From Flavobacteriaceae bacterium PS02336 (GTDB lineage: Bacteria; Bacteroidota; Bacteroidia; Flavobacteriales; Flavobacteriaceae): 64,000 nt of DNA. The number at the start of each line of letters is the position of its first letter. Within the stretch, counting starts at the first letter, position 1. Of the stretch, positions 42,037 to 50,162 are shown in pieces. The notes under the pieces were generated by a model that saw nothing but the letters and a program-made list of their open reading frames with translations, did no database searches and was not told the origin of the DNA. The translations under genes were made by a program, and so were the position numbers. The stretch spans positions 186,001 through 250,000 of the forward strand of contig JASCOF010000008.1 in assembly GCA_029960065.1 (NCBI GenBank). Direction: 5' to 3'.

Positions 42037-43383
42037 ATGGAAGAAATGCTCTTTTATGACCGAATGCAATTCGCCTTCACCATTACTTTTCATTATCTTT
42101 TTCCACAACTTACAATGGGGCTTTCCTTGATCATTGTTTACTTCAAATGGAAATATCTCAAAACGAAAGACGAACAATACAATCACGCCACTCATTTCTG
42201 GATGAAAATCTTTGCCCTCAATTTTGCGATGGGCGTTGTAACTGGAATTCCGATGGAATTTCAATTTGGAACCAATTGGGCAAAATTCTCTGAGTTAACA
42301 GGAGGAATCATTGGACAAACCCTAGCAATGGAAGGAATGTTCTCTTTCTTTCTTGAATCTTCTTTCTTGGGAATATTTTTATTTGGAGAAAAATTACTCG
42401 GACATAAATGGCATTTTGTAACGGGAGTATTAATTATGATTGGTTCTTGGGCCAGCGGTTATTTAATTATTGCCACACATTCCTGGATGCAGAATCCTGT
42501 TGGTTATGAGATTTTGCAAAACGGAAAATTTGTGCTTACTAATTTTCAGGCTTTATTTTTAAATCCTTGGCTTTGGCCGTCATATCTGCACAATCAAGCC
42601 GCTTCTTTAGTAACGAGTTCTTTTGTTGTTGCTGGAATTGGCGCTTTTTATATTTTAAGTAAAAAGAATGTTTCTTTCGGGAAATTGTTCTTAAAAACAG
42701 GAGTAATATTCGGATTGATTTCAAGTATTATTGTCGCAGTTCCAACGGGAGATTTATTGGCGAAGAATGTTGTAAAATACCAGCCCGTAACTTTTGCAGG
42801 AATGGAAGGAATTTTTCATACCGAAAAGAAAGGTTCTGAAATTGTCTTAATCGGTCAGCCCGATGTAAAAGACAAAAAACTAGACAATAAAATAGCGGTT
42901 CCTAATATTTTGAGTTTCCTGACTTATGGAAACTGGGATCAAGAAATTAAAGGTTTAGATCAATTTGAAGAAGATCTGCATCCAACCAATATTTCAGGAT
43001 TGTATTATGCTTATCATATTATGGTGGGACTCGGAACGGTATTTATAGGTTTAATGGTGCTTTCGCTTTTTCAACTAATCAGAGGGAAATTATTCGAAAC
43101 CAAATGGCTTTTATGGTCGTTAATGTTCATGATGCCGTTTCCGTACATTGCCAATACAACAGGCTGGTACACGGCAGAATTAGGAAGACAACCTTGGCTG
43201 GTTTACAATTTATTGCGAACTTCTGCTGGAGCTTCGCCAACTGTTTCTTCAGGAAATACATTATTTACATTGCTTGGTTTTATTGGTTTATACCTTTTGC
43301 TTGGAATGTTGTTTTTACTTCTAATTGGAAAAATTATCAATAAAGGACCACACAATGTGGAACTTTCAACAGAAAAAATATAA
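42037..43383 (+). CDS. cydA: Cytochrome bd quinol oxidase subunit I
   Basis: The 448-residue protein has the heme b595/d ligand His in FAFTITFHYLFPQLT, the GIPMEFQFGTNW motif with the conserved Glu, and the conserved Trp-Arg-rich segment near TTGWYTAELGRQPW. The Q-loop is short, so it belongs to the short-loop group, unlike the long-loop E. coli type. It reduces oxygen to water with quinol electrons and is used at low oxygen or under nitric oxide and sulfide stress. Its position next to sulfide genes fits, as bd oxidases resist sulfide. The start is set by the -7 box. Confidence 0.95.
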   Translation: MEEMLFYDRMQFAFTITFHYLFPQLTMGLSLIIVYFKWKYLKTKDEQYNHATHFWMKIFALNFAMGVVTGIPMEFQFGTNWAKFSELTGGIIGQTLAMEGMFSFFLESSFLGIFLFGEKLLGHKWHFVTGVLIMIGSWASGYLIIATHSWMQNPVGYEILQNGKFVLTNFQALFLNPWLWPSYLHNQAASLVTSSFVVAGIGAFYILSKKNVSFGKLFLKTGVIFGLISSIIVAVPTGDLLAKNVVKYQPVTFAGMEGIFHTEKKGSEIVLIGQPDVKDKKLDNKIAVPNILSFLTYGNWDQEIKGLDQFEEDLHPTNISGLYYAYHIMVGLGTVFIGLMVLSLFQLIRGKLFETKWLLWSLMFMMPFPYIANTTGWYTAELGRQPWLVYNLLRTSAGASPTVSSGNTLFTLLGFIGLYLLLGMLFLLLIGKIINKGPHNVELSTEKI

Positions 43384-43385
43384 GT

Positions 43386-44462
43386 ATGGAATTTTTTTGG
43401 TACGTAGTTTTAATGGGAATTCTGGCTGTTTATCTGGTTTTAGACGGTTATGATTTTGGTGCAGGAATTATTCATTTATTTTTTGCCGATACAGAAAAAG
43501 ATAAAAAAGCAATTACAAGTGCCATTGGTCCGTTTTGGGATGCCAATGAAGTTTGGCTGATTGCGGCGGGAGGAGTTTTGTTTTTTGCTTTTCCAACGCT
43601 TTATGCATCTTCTTTCAGCGGCTTTTATCTGCCTTTGATTATGATTTTATGGCTTTTGATATTTCGTGCAATTGGTTTAGAAATGCGCGGACAAGTGCAT
43701 CATCCAATGTGGGAAAGTATTTGGGATAAAGCTTTCGGAATTGCGAGTTTACTTTTGGCGCTTTTCTTCGGAATTGCTTTAGGAAATATTGTTCGCGGTG
43801 TTAATCTCGGAATGGTGCAAAATGGCGTTTCAACACAAGAAGCACATTATTTCTTTCTGCCTTTGTGGAATCCCACTTTTAGTCCGCAGGCAAATGAATT
43901 GGGAATTATCGATTGGTTTACGCTTTTTTTAGGAATTGTGAGTGTTGTCGCTTTAACGATTCACGGGGCAAACTGGATTATTTATAAAACAAATTCAGCC
44001 CTGAATCCTAAACTTAAAAAAGTAGTTTTTGCATTGAATATTGTTCTGCTGGTTTTGGTTTGTATTTCGTTGCAGATCTGGCATTTTATTGAGCCTAAAC
44101 CATTTCATAATTTTGTTGAAAATCCAGTTTTATGGTTTTTTCCGCTAATGACTTTTGTTGGAATTTTAGGATTGTTTAAAGTGCGTTCGTTTCAAAAAGA
44201 CGGTCACGGATTTGTATTTTCAACTTTATTTTTAGTCGGTGGATTTGCTTCTACGGCCGTTTCCATTTTTCCGAATGTTCTGCCTTCAACTAATAAAGTA
44301 AATCCGTCCTTAACGATCTATAATACTGCAGCTCACGAATACGGCTTAAATGCTGGTTTGAGCTGGTTTTTTGTCGCTTTGTTTTTGGTGATTGTTTACT
44401 TTATTATTCAATATCGTGTTTTTAGCGGTAAGATGGATGATATTGGATATGGAGAACATTGA
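43386..44462 (+). CDS. cydB: Cytochrome bd quinol oxidase subunit II
   Basis: The 358-residue subunit begins EFFWYVVLMGILAVYLVLDG followed by YDFGAGIIHLFF, the CydB signature, and has eight or nine helices; IGPFWDANEVWLIAAGGVLFFAFP is the second conserved block. It lies 2 bp after cydA. No cydX-like small subunit or cydDC genes are adjacent. Confidence 0.95.
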   Translation: MEFFWYVVLMGILAVYLVLDGYDFGAGIIHLFFADTEKDKKAITSAIGPFWDANEVWLIAAGGVLFFAFPTLYASSFSGFYLPLIMILWLLIFRAIGLEMRGQVHHPMWESIWDKAFGIASLLLALFFGIALGNIVRGVNLGMVQNGVSTQEAHYFFLPLWNPTFSPQANELGIIDWFTLFLGIVSVVALTIHGANWIIYKTNSALNPKLKKVVFALNIVLLVLVCISLQIWHFIEPKPFHNFVENPVLWFFPLMTFVGILGLFKVRSFQKDGHGFVFSTLFLVGGFASTAVSIFPNVLPSTNKVNPSLTIYNTAAHEYGLNAGLSWFFVALFLVIVYFIIQYRVFSGKMDDIGYGEH

Positions 44463-44563
44463 TTTTTTATAGCCACGAATTCACGAATTTTATTTTGATT
44501 TGAAAGAATTCTGAATTTTACAACTATAAGTTTCACGAATTTTAATTTCTTCGATATCAAATC

Positions 44564-44691
44564 AATTGCCTCCAGTTTTAACTGGAGGTTTTTTGTTTTA
44601 ATTTGAGTAAGGGCTTTAGCCAAACTTTGCGATTTTGGCTAAAGCCTTTTTATATACATTTGTTTACCTCCAGCTAAAGCTGGAGGCAATT
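44564..44691. repeat. 128-bp nested palindrome, left copy flanking XRE gene
   Basis: aattgcctccagttttaact at the left end and agctggaggcaatt at the right form the outer arms. Inside, ggctttagccaaactttgcg faces ttttggctaaagcc. A nearly matching copy lies at 45215-45341, so the XRE gene between is bracketed by direct repeats. Confidence 0.85.
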
Positions 44692-44765
44692 TAATTTTAT
44701 AGTGAGAAAAATATGTATTTTTACGAATCAAATAATTTCTCAAGAATTTTAAATATCTTTGAATT

Positions 44766-45179
44766 ATGAGTACAACAGCAAAACCAAAACATATAGGGAG
44801 AAACATAAGCCGAATTAGAGAGCTTAAAGGAATGAAGCAGGAAGCTTTGGCAATTGCAATTGGTGTTAGCCAGCAATCTGTTTCAAATATTGAATCGAGT
44901 GAAACAATAGATCAAGAAAGGCTTTTAGATATAGCAAAAGTATTAGGTGTTACAGTGGAAGCACTTGAAAATTTTTCGGAAGAATCTGTTTTCAATTTCT
45001 TTAATAACTTTTATGATAATAGCGCAAGTAATGGTCAAGGTGCATCTGGACCTATTTTTACTTTTAATCCTCTGGATAAAATGGTGGAACTTTACGAGCG
45101 TTTGGTGCAGGCTGAAAAAGAATTAGTTCAGGCTGAAAAAGAAAAAGTAGAATATTTGGAAAAACTTCTTAACAAGTAA
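44766..45179 (+). CDS. XRE-family HTH regulator with C-terminal coiled coil (1)
   Basis: The 137-residue protein has an N-terminal XRE HTH (residues 10-62: GRNISRIRELKGMKQEALAI, VSQQSVSNIESSE), a low-complexity linker with FNFFNNFYDNSASNGQGASG, and a C-terminal coiled coil (LVQAEKELVQAEKEKVEYLE) for oligomerisation. It resembles the product at 47222 in all three parts. It has no promoter-proximal partner and is bracketed by two repeat copies. The target is unknown; a chromosomal antitoxin-like or phage-repressor-like origin is possible, but no toxin is present. Confidence 0.85.
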   Translation: MSTTAKPKHIGRNISRIRELKGMKQEALAIAIGVSQQSVSNIESSETIDQERLLDIAKVLGVTVEALENFSEESVFNFFNNFYDNSASNGQGASGPIFTFNPLDKMVELYERLVQAEKELVQAEKEKVEYLEKLLNK

Positions 45180-45214
45180 TAGAAAACAAAAACATAAACA
45201 TAAACACAGAAATG

Positions 45215-45341
45215 AATTGCCTCCAGCTTTAGCTGGAGGTTTTTGTTTCAATTTAACTAAGGCTTTAGCCAAACTTTACGATTTTGGCTAAAGCCTTTTT
45301 TGAAGATGTTTTTTTATCTCCATCTAAAGCTGGAGGAAATT
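45215..45341. repeat. 127-bp nested palindrome, right copy flanking XRE gene
   Basis: It starts aattgcctccagctttagct and ends agctggaggaaatt, with ggctttagccaaactttacg / ttttggctaaagcc inside. It shares both shell and core with the copy at 44564-44691 in the same orientation. It also separates the XRE gene from the TIMP-like gene. Confidence 0.85.
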
Positions 45342-45377
45342 CAAAAAAGAAATAACAATAACTGGCGTTAATAATAT

Positions 45378-46232
45378 ATGAAAAGACAATTACTTACTTT
45401 TTTAATTTTCTTATTTGTATGTGTAAAAACAATTGCTTGCTCTTGTGATACACCAAAACCAATTCTAGAGTTTTATTCTTCAAAATATGTTTTTAGAGGA
45501 ATTATTACAGATAAAACTTTTAGTAAAGATTCTGCAACTTTCACAGTAAAATTTAAAGTACTTCAAAATTATAAAAAAGGTAAAACTCCAAAGAACTTAA
45601 CTTTCACGTTTAACTACAATAAAGATGATGCGAGGAGAAGTTCTTGTTACACAGAGTATTACAACAATCAGGAATTACTTGTTTTTGCTTCTGAATATAA
45701 AGGAAAATTAGGTTTTGATACGATATGTTCTAATTCGCAGGTGATAAGGGAAAGAGGGATTGATCCTTTTTTACAAAAAGTACTTGATCACGGAAATGAA
45801 TTTAAATTGGATGATTACATATACGGTAATGATTCGGAAGTTAGGTATGAATTTAATTTTCCGAAACCCATTACAAATATTGATTCTATTTTTAAATATG
45901 AAAAGCCTTGGAAGAATGATAAACCATCGGGACTTTTTGCATTGCATATTAATAAAAAGGGAGAATTGGTTGCTGTTTTTAATTTTTTTGACTGGTACAA
46001 ATCATATGAAGATTTTAAAATTGATCCCGTTTTTGGTTTGCTGCAAGAATTTGAGGTTAAAAATAAAAGACCTTTGACCGAATTTGAAGTCCATACTATA
46101 GAATTACTTTCAAAGGTTAAAGTTTGGGAAATACGAAGAAATATAGAAACACAAATTGCTGTGGATTATTTTGCTTTTATTGCCGTTGATTTTGATGAAA
46201 AAACAATGAAATGGATCTATGAGTTACGGTAA
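45378..46232 (+). CDS. Secreted protein with TIMP/NTR-like N-terminus
   Basis: The 284-residue protein has a signal peptide (MKRQLLTFLIFLFVCVKTIA) and its mature end is predicted to be CSCDTPKPILEFYSSKYVFR. A Cys-x-Cys at the very N-terminus followed by a V(F/I)RG strand is how tissue-inhibitor-of-metalloproteinase and netrin-like domains begin, and the region to about residue 130 fits an OB-type beta-barrel. The second half (about 150-284) has no recognised motif. Function is unknown; similarity to TIMP is by pattern, not shown by search. Confidence 0.7.
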   Translation: MKRQLLTFLIFLFVCVKTIACSCDTPKPILEFYSSKYVFRGIITDKTFSKDSATFTVKFKVLQNYKKGKTPKNLTFTFNYNKDDARRSSCYTEYYNNQELLVFASEYKGKLGFDTICSNSQVIRERGIDPFLQKVLDHGNEFKLDDYIYGNDSEVRYEFNFPKPITNIDSIFKYEKPWKNDKPSGLFALHINKKGELVAVFNFFDWYKSYEDFKIDPVFGLLQEFEVKNKRPLTEFEVHTIELLSKVKVWEIRRNIETQIAVDYFAFIAVDFDEKTMKWIYELR

Positions 46233-46251
46233 ATTTCAAAAAGATCTATTG

Positions 46252-46372
46252 AATCGTAATTGCGTTAGGGATAGAAGCGGTATCTCCCGATTTAGAAAAA
46301 CAAGGCTTTTTAGCCGTAGTTTTTGTTAATTGGGAATTTAGCGGATAGCCCGACCGAAGGGAACGCCCAAAA
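46252..46372. repeat. gggatag...cggatagcccga element, copy 2
   Basis: ttagggatagaagcggtatc at the left and gcggatagcccgaccgaagg followed by aacgccc at the right match the conserved words of 37812-37933. The middle part differs, with aaaaacaaggctttttagcc. Nothing else is seen in the 46233-46586 spacer apart from AT-rich sequence. Confidence 0.6.
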
Positions 46373-46586
46373 TAGTCTCCTAATTAAGGACAATTTATAA
46401 GTAATTAATAAGGTAAAGGTTTATTAAAGATTTAATTACAACTATTAGTTATATTCTATAATTTTTGCTGTAAGAAAAAAAAGAAGTTATTGCTTAATAT
46501 TGCGTAACTATGAATTTTCCCCCTGAAATTCTTAGAAAGAATAATTTCCAAAAAAAATCTAAATTTTATTTTACCTACAAACAATT

Positions 46587-46991
46587 ATGTCCTTAAAAAT
46601 TTTTCCCGACAAGATTAGATTTGATTATAAATCTAAAAATTGGCAGTACGAATTTGACGAAATTAAAGAGCTTAGACTGCTTAGAAAAAAGAAAAAATAT
46701 TTTCTAGAAAACGCTGCTTTTGTTGCTGTTACTGCAACGGCCTATTATTGTATGATTTTCTCAGACTTAATGGATTTATACTACATTATCCCAGCGCTTT
46801 TGTGTTATACACTTATTATTGCTACGAGGTTTAAAAATGAGACAGAGTTTGTCTATTTTGTATTTGTAAGAGATGTTTACAAGAATGAAATAAGAACAAA
46901 AATTGCATCAAAAGATCGTGTTTTAATACGCAAACAAATTGATCACTATTTAGGTCTTCAGTTTGAAAGAAGTATAGGAAGAACTGCGTAA
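46587..46991 (+). CDS. Small membrane protein of unknown function
   Basis: The 134-residue protein has an N-terminal strand-rich part (MSLKIFPDKIRFDYKSKNWQ), then two adjacent hydrophobic segments (AAFVAVTATAYYCMIFSDLM and LYYIIPALLCYTLIIATRF), then a basic, strand-rich C-terminus. The layout resembles PH-like membrane proteins but I cannot assign it. It is 230 bp upstream of the second XRE gene, on the same strand; the two could be linked. Confidence 0.65.
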   Translation: MSLKIFPDKIRFDYKSKNWQYEFDEIKELRLLRKKKKYFLENAAFVAVTATAYYCMIFSDLMDLYYIIPALLCYTLIIATRFKNETEFVYFVFVRDVYKNEIRTKIASKDRVLIRKQIDHYLGLQFERSIGRTA

Positions 46992-47221
46992 TAAAATAAT
47001 TCAAAAATGTTTGTTTTGGACATTTCCCGTTATGAGTTTGTTTTCATAATGGCAGCTTGATGTTTGGTTATTTTTATTACTAACTGAAAAAATTAACGCA
47101 ATACTGCTTCATAAATTCCCAAATATGGAGTAGCTTTAGAATACCCAAAAATAAGTATAGTTATGCCGTTTAACTACCGGCTGGCTGTTTTAGCTATACA
47201 TGACCCCAAATCACAAAAATT

Positions 47222-47614
47222 ATGGCCGCAACAATTAAGAACAAAATTAAAAACATTAGAGAGTTAAAGAATTATACTCAAGAATACATGGCAGAAAGAT
47301 TAGGTGTGACTCAGGCAGGTTACAGTAAAATTGAAAAAGGAAAAACTTCTTTGAGTTATGAGAAATTGGTTGACATAGGAAAGATTTTAGATGTCACCGT
47401 AGAAGATATAATTAGTTTTGATTATGATAAGTATTTCAGCAATTTTAATAATAATAAAATTACTGGAAATAATAACGGAAGTATCTTGATAAATGCTGAT
47501 AATTCTTCTGTTTTAAAAGAACTTTACGAAGATAAAATTCAACTGCTGGAGAAACTTTTGAACCGAACTGAGCATGAGCTTGAACGTTATAAAGATAAAT
47601 TTGGAGAAATCTGA
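47222..47614 (+). CDS. XRE-family HTH regulator with C-terminal coiled coil (2)
   Basis: This 130-residue paralogue of the 44766 product has an HTH (residues 5-58: IKNIRELKNYTQEYMAERLG, VTQAGYSKIEKGK), an Asn-rich linker (FNNNKITGNNNGSILINADN) and a coiled coil (DKIQLLEKLLNRTEHELERY). The shared three-part layout, with VTVED/VTVEA after the HTH, suggests duplication. It ends with a strong terminator. Confidence 0.85.
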   Translation: MAATIKNKIKNIRELKNYTQEYMAERLGVTQAGYSKIEKGKTSLSYEKLVDIGKILDVTVEDIISFDYDKYFSNFNNNKITGNNNGSILINADNSSVLKELYEDKIQLLEKLLNRTEHELERYKDKFGEI

Positions 47615-47627
47615 AAATTTTAGTTTC

Positions 47628-47664
47628 ATCTTTGTCAAAGTGTAAAACTTTGACAAAGATTTTT
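47628..47664. terminator. Terminator after second XRE gene
   Basis: atctttgtcaaag (47628-47640) and ctttgacaaagat (47648-47660) form a perfect 13-bp stem with a 7-nt loop, followed by a T tract. Confidence 0.85.
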
Positions 47665-47728
47665 CTACAAGTAAACTAAATTCAAAATATTTAAAAACTA
47701 CGCTGACCCGCTGGATCTTCGTATAACT

Positions 47729-48514
47729 TTAGAACAAGACTTCTTTTGTAATGATGTAAACTCCCATTACTAGGACAAACCAGCCAAAAAGCGGTTTCAA
47801 TTTTGCGCCGTCTATCTTTTTAGAAAGCTGGCTTCCTATCAGCATTCCGATTAGTGCCATTGCTGAAACACTTAGCAGAAAAGTATAATCTATTGGTGTG
47901 CCAATGTATAAATCGCCTGCAAAACCTATGGAAGAATTAATGGTAATAATTAATAATGAGGTTCCAACGGCTTGTTTCATTGGTAAATTGGCAAAGAAAA
48001 GCAAAGCAGGAATTATTAAAAATCCGCCTCCAGCGCCAAGAAATCCAGTTACGATTCCGACTAAAAATCCGATTACACTTAATTGCAGATAGTTCGTTTC
48101 TATGTTTTTTATTTCCGGCTGATTTTTTTTTATCATCGAAATGGCAGCTGTAATCATTAATACAGAAAAGATGACCATAATTAGAAAATCTTTTGAAACG
48201 GTATAAGATGCGATACAAAATAAAGTCTTAGCAATTTGAGGAAAGATAACTTCGCGGATAATCAGAATAGAAATAACCGACGGAACAGCAAAATACAAAG
48301 CCGATTTTAGCTTTAGATTTCCCATTTTATAATGACTATAACTTCCTGATAAAGCAGTTAACCCTACAATAAACAAAGAATAGGAAGTTGCCTGATCTGG
48401 ATTTACTTTAAATAAATATACTAAAATTGGAATAGTCAAAATAGAACCACCGCCACCAATTAAGCCAAGCGTGATTCCGATTATGATTGAAGCAAAAAAG
48501 CCAAAATATTCCAT
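47729..48514 (-). CDS. TauE/SafE-family sulfite/sulfur exporter
   Basis: The 261-residue protein has eight predicted helices. Each half opens with a glycine-rich motif, LGLIGGGGSILTIPILVYLF and GFLGAGGGFLIIPALLFF, as expected for the TauE/SafE family. It probably exports sulfite or a related sulfur anion made by persulfide oxidation. It is transcribed toward the XRE gene and is separated from crp by a repeat-rich spacer; its promoter carries a Crp-type site. Confidence 0.9.
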   Translation of the reverse strand: MEYFGFFASIIIGITLGLIGGGGSILTIPILVYLFKVNPDQATSYSLFIVGLTALSGSYSHYKMGNLKLKSALYFAVPSVISILIIREVIFPQIAKTLFCIASYTVSKDFLIMVIFSVLMITAAISMIKKNQPEIKNIETNYLQLSVIGFLVGIVTGFLGAGGGFLIIPALLFFANLPMKQAVGTSLLIITINSSIGFAGDLYIGTPIDYTFLLSVSAMALIGMLIGSQLSKKIDGAKLKPLFGWFVLVMGVYIITKEVLF

Positions 48515-48530
48515 TGCATTTATTTTAATG

Positions 48531-48575
48531 CAAAGGTGGTTTAGAAATTAGAAACCTACAGTAACATTTATCACA
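48531..48575 (-). promoter_or_regulatory. tauE promoter with Crp-type operator
   Basis: The -7 box is CACCTTTG on the minus strand (48531-48538), one base off TAnnTTTG. The operator reads TGTGATAAATGTTAC on the minus strand (48561-48575), matching TGTRA-N6-TYAC. Its centre is 36.5 bp from the last base of the box, identical to the arrangement at 40880-40924. Confidence 0.7.
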
Positions 48576-48641
48576 GAAGAAATTTTTTTTCGCCACGAAT
48601 TTGCTTCGCCTGTTCGCTATCGCTCGAGTCACGAATTATTC

Positions 48642-48699
48642 TGTCACATTGAGCGAAGTCGAAATGCTTTGCGGGGCTTCGACTTCGCTCAGCCTGACA
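48642..48699. repeat. Short inverted repeat of the gacttcgctcag family
   Basis: tgtcacattgagcgaagtcg (from 48642) pairs with cgacttcgctcagcctgaca (to 48699) around a short GC-rich loop. Sequence at 10-40 of the window resembles its right arm. Confidence 0.75.
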
Positions 48700-48714
48700 A
48701 AAGGAAAAATTTTC

Positions 48715-48791
48715 GCCACAGATTAAAAGGATTATTAGGATTTCTTTTTAATAAGAATAGAAAAATCCATCTAATCCTTTTAATCTGTGGC
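48715..48791. repeat. cacagatt-family hairpin before crp stop
   Basis: gccacagattaaaaggatta (from 48715) and taatccttttaatctgtggc (to 48791) are the outer arms; aggattt and aaatcc inside continue the pairing. It is related to 24469-24541. It may terminate crp transcripts, as crp ends at 48799 on the minus strand. Confidence 0.7.
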
Positions 48792-48798
48792 AAAAAAA

Positions 48799-49425
48799 CT
48801 ATTTCAATAACTCAATCTGGTTTCGGTTGAGTTTGACTAAACCGCGCTGTTCCATTTTTTTGAGTAATCTGGAAACTACTTCACGGGAAGTATTTAATTC
48901 GGTTGCAATTTCTTGATGAGAAAGATTTACTTCAGAACAGCCGCAGGCATCAGAATGTCTCTTTAAGTAAAATTCCAATCTTTCGTCCATAGAACGGAAT
49001 GCAATATTGTCAACGACTTCTAGTACTTCTTCAAAACGGCTTCGGTAGGTTTCAATAACAAATTCGTACCAGCTTCTGTGTTCCATCATCCATTTGTCCA
49101 TGGATTGCAATGGGATCATCATTACAGAAACATCTTCGACTACTTTTGCCATAATCTGGCTTTTTTCGCTTTTTGCAGTGCAGATCATCGAAATTGCGCA
49201 AGCCTGGCCAGGCTGTAAATAATACAATAAAAATTCGCCTCCATCTTCGCCTTGACGGTAAATTTTGATTTTTCCTTTAGTAATTAGAGCAGTATTTTTA
49301 ATGTATTGGCCTGTACGCATCAATATAGTTCCGGCTTCAAAATCCTGAAGGTTCCCGTTTTCTTCGATCGTCGCTATAAGTTCGTTAGAGAAGTTAGGAA
49401 AGATGGTTTTTAATGAATTTTGCAT
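48799..49425 (-). CDS. Crp/Fnr-family transcriptional regulator
   Basis: The 208-residue protein has a cyclic-nucleotide-binding-like beta-roll (residues 1-115: GTILMRTGQYIKNTALITKG, YYLQPGQACAISMICTAKSE) and a C-terminal winged HTH (LSHQEIATELNTSREVVSRL LKK, by parts). Cys residues cluster in QACAISMIC and SDACGCSEVN, which would allow thiol or persulfide sensing, though no Fnr-type iron-sulfur Cys pattern is clear. It neighbours tauE and the rhodanese gene, so regulation of sulfur genes is likely. A -7 box (TATCTTTG) on the minus strand lies at 49531-49538, about 105 bp before the start. Confidence 0.9.
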   Translation of the reverse strand: MQNSLKTIFPNFSNELIATIEENGNLQDFEAGTILMRTGQYIKNTALITKGKIKIYRQGEDGGEFLLYYLQPGQACAISMICTAKSEKSQIMAKVVEDVSVMMIPLQSMDKWMMEHRSWYEFVIETYRSRFEEVLEVVDNIAFRSMDERLEFYLKRHSDACGCSEVNLSHQEIATELNTSREVVSRLLKKMEQRGLVKLNRNQIELLK

Positions 49426-49530
49426 TATCTGAATTTTTTTTGCCGCGCATTACACGAATTAATTAGTAAGAATTTGTACAATTCGAGGCAAATATTTTAT
49501 CAAAAAGAGATTAAAAATTATAATTTGTTA

Positions 49531-49538
49531 CAAAGATA
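49531..49538 (-). promoter_or_regulatory. crp-like gene -7 promoter box
   Basis: TATCTTTG on the minus strand matches TAnnTTTG and implies a leader of about 100 nt. I find no convincing Crp-type site at the 36.5-bp position here, so simple autoactivation is not supported. A TAAATTTG on the plus strand at 49652-49659 could serve the divergent rhodanese gene. Confidence 0.45.
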
Positions 49539-49776
49539 ATAGTTTGATTTGGTATTAATTGTCAAGAAACTACATTTAAGATGAATTTTATGAAAATGAA
49601 AAAATCCTATTTTCTACCGATTTTGTAGACTGAATTTTTAAAAATAGTAACTAAATTTGTAATTCACTGATTATAATAGTTTCTCTAAAACGTTTTCTGA
49701 GAATAATAATCGAAATCGCATTTGGTACGTTTTTTATAAATAGAAACGTCGTAATTTTACAAAAACACATTTTATT

Positions 49777-50088
49777 ATGAATTTATCACAAGAAGATTGG
49801 GTTGCTCAGTTAGAAGCTGACGAAAATGCAGTTATACTTGACGTAAGAACTGCTGACGAATTTAATGACGGCTACATTGAGAATGCTTTAAACATTGATA
49901 TCAATAAAGGGCAGGGGTTCATCTACGAAATTGAAGAATTAGATAAAAATAAAAACTATTACGTATACTGTCGTTCTGGAGCTAGAAGTGCAAAAGCATG
50001 TCAGGTTATGAACGAACTGGGTATACAAAATGCCTACAATCTGCTTGGCGGAATCCTGGATTGGGAAGGCGAAACAGTACAACCATAA
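49777..50088 (+). CDS. Single-domain rhodanese
   Basis: The 103-residue protein is one rhodanese domain, with VILDVRTADEFNDGYIENAL and the active loop YCRSGARSAKA carrying the persulfide-forming Cys near residue 70. It would act as a soluble sulfurtransferase. It is divergent from crp and ends with its own terminator. Its promoter is unclear. Confidence 0.92.
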   Translation: MNLSQEDWVAQLEADENAVILDVRTADEFNDGYIENALNIDINKGQGFIYEIEELDKNKNYYVYCRSGARSAKACQVMNELGIQNAYNLLGGILDWEGETVQP

Positions 50089-50094
50089 AAGTAG

Positions 50095-50120
50095 AAGAGG
50101 CATAATAAAGCCTCTTTTTT
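50095..50120 (+). terminator. Terminator after rhodanese gene
   Basis: aagaggc and gcctctt pair across an 8-nt loop and are followed by a T tract. Confidence 0.75.
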
Positions 50121-50162
50121 CTTTTGAAAATAAAATTACCAGACCATTAAACAAACCAAATT

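Noticed and set aside
44564..45341. Insertion sequence or composite transposon around the XRE gene
   Set aside because: No transposase is present and no target-site duplication was seen, so only the repeat bracket is reported.
49561..49574. Crp-type site at the crp promoter, at the same 36.5-bp position
   Set aside because: The sequence gtcaagaaactaca matches too few positions of the consensus to support autoregulation.
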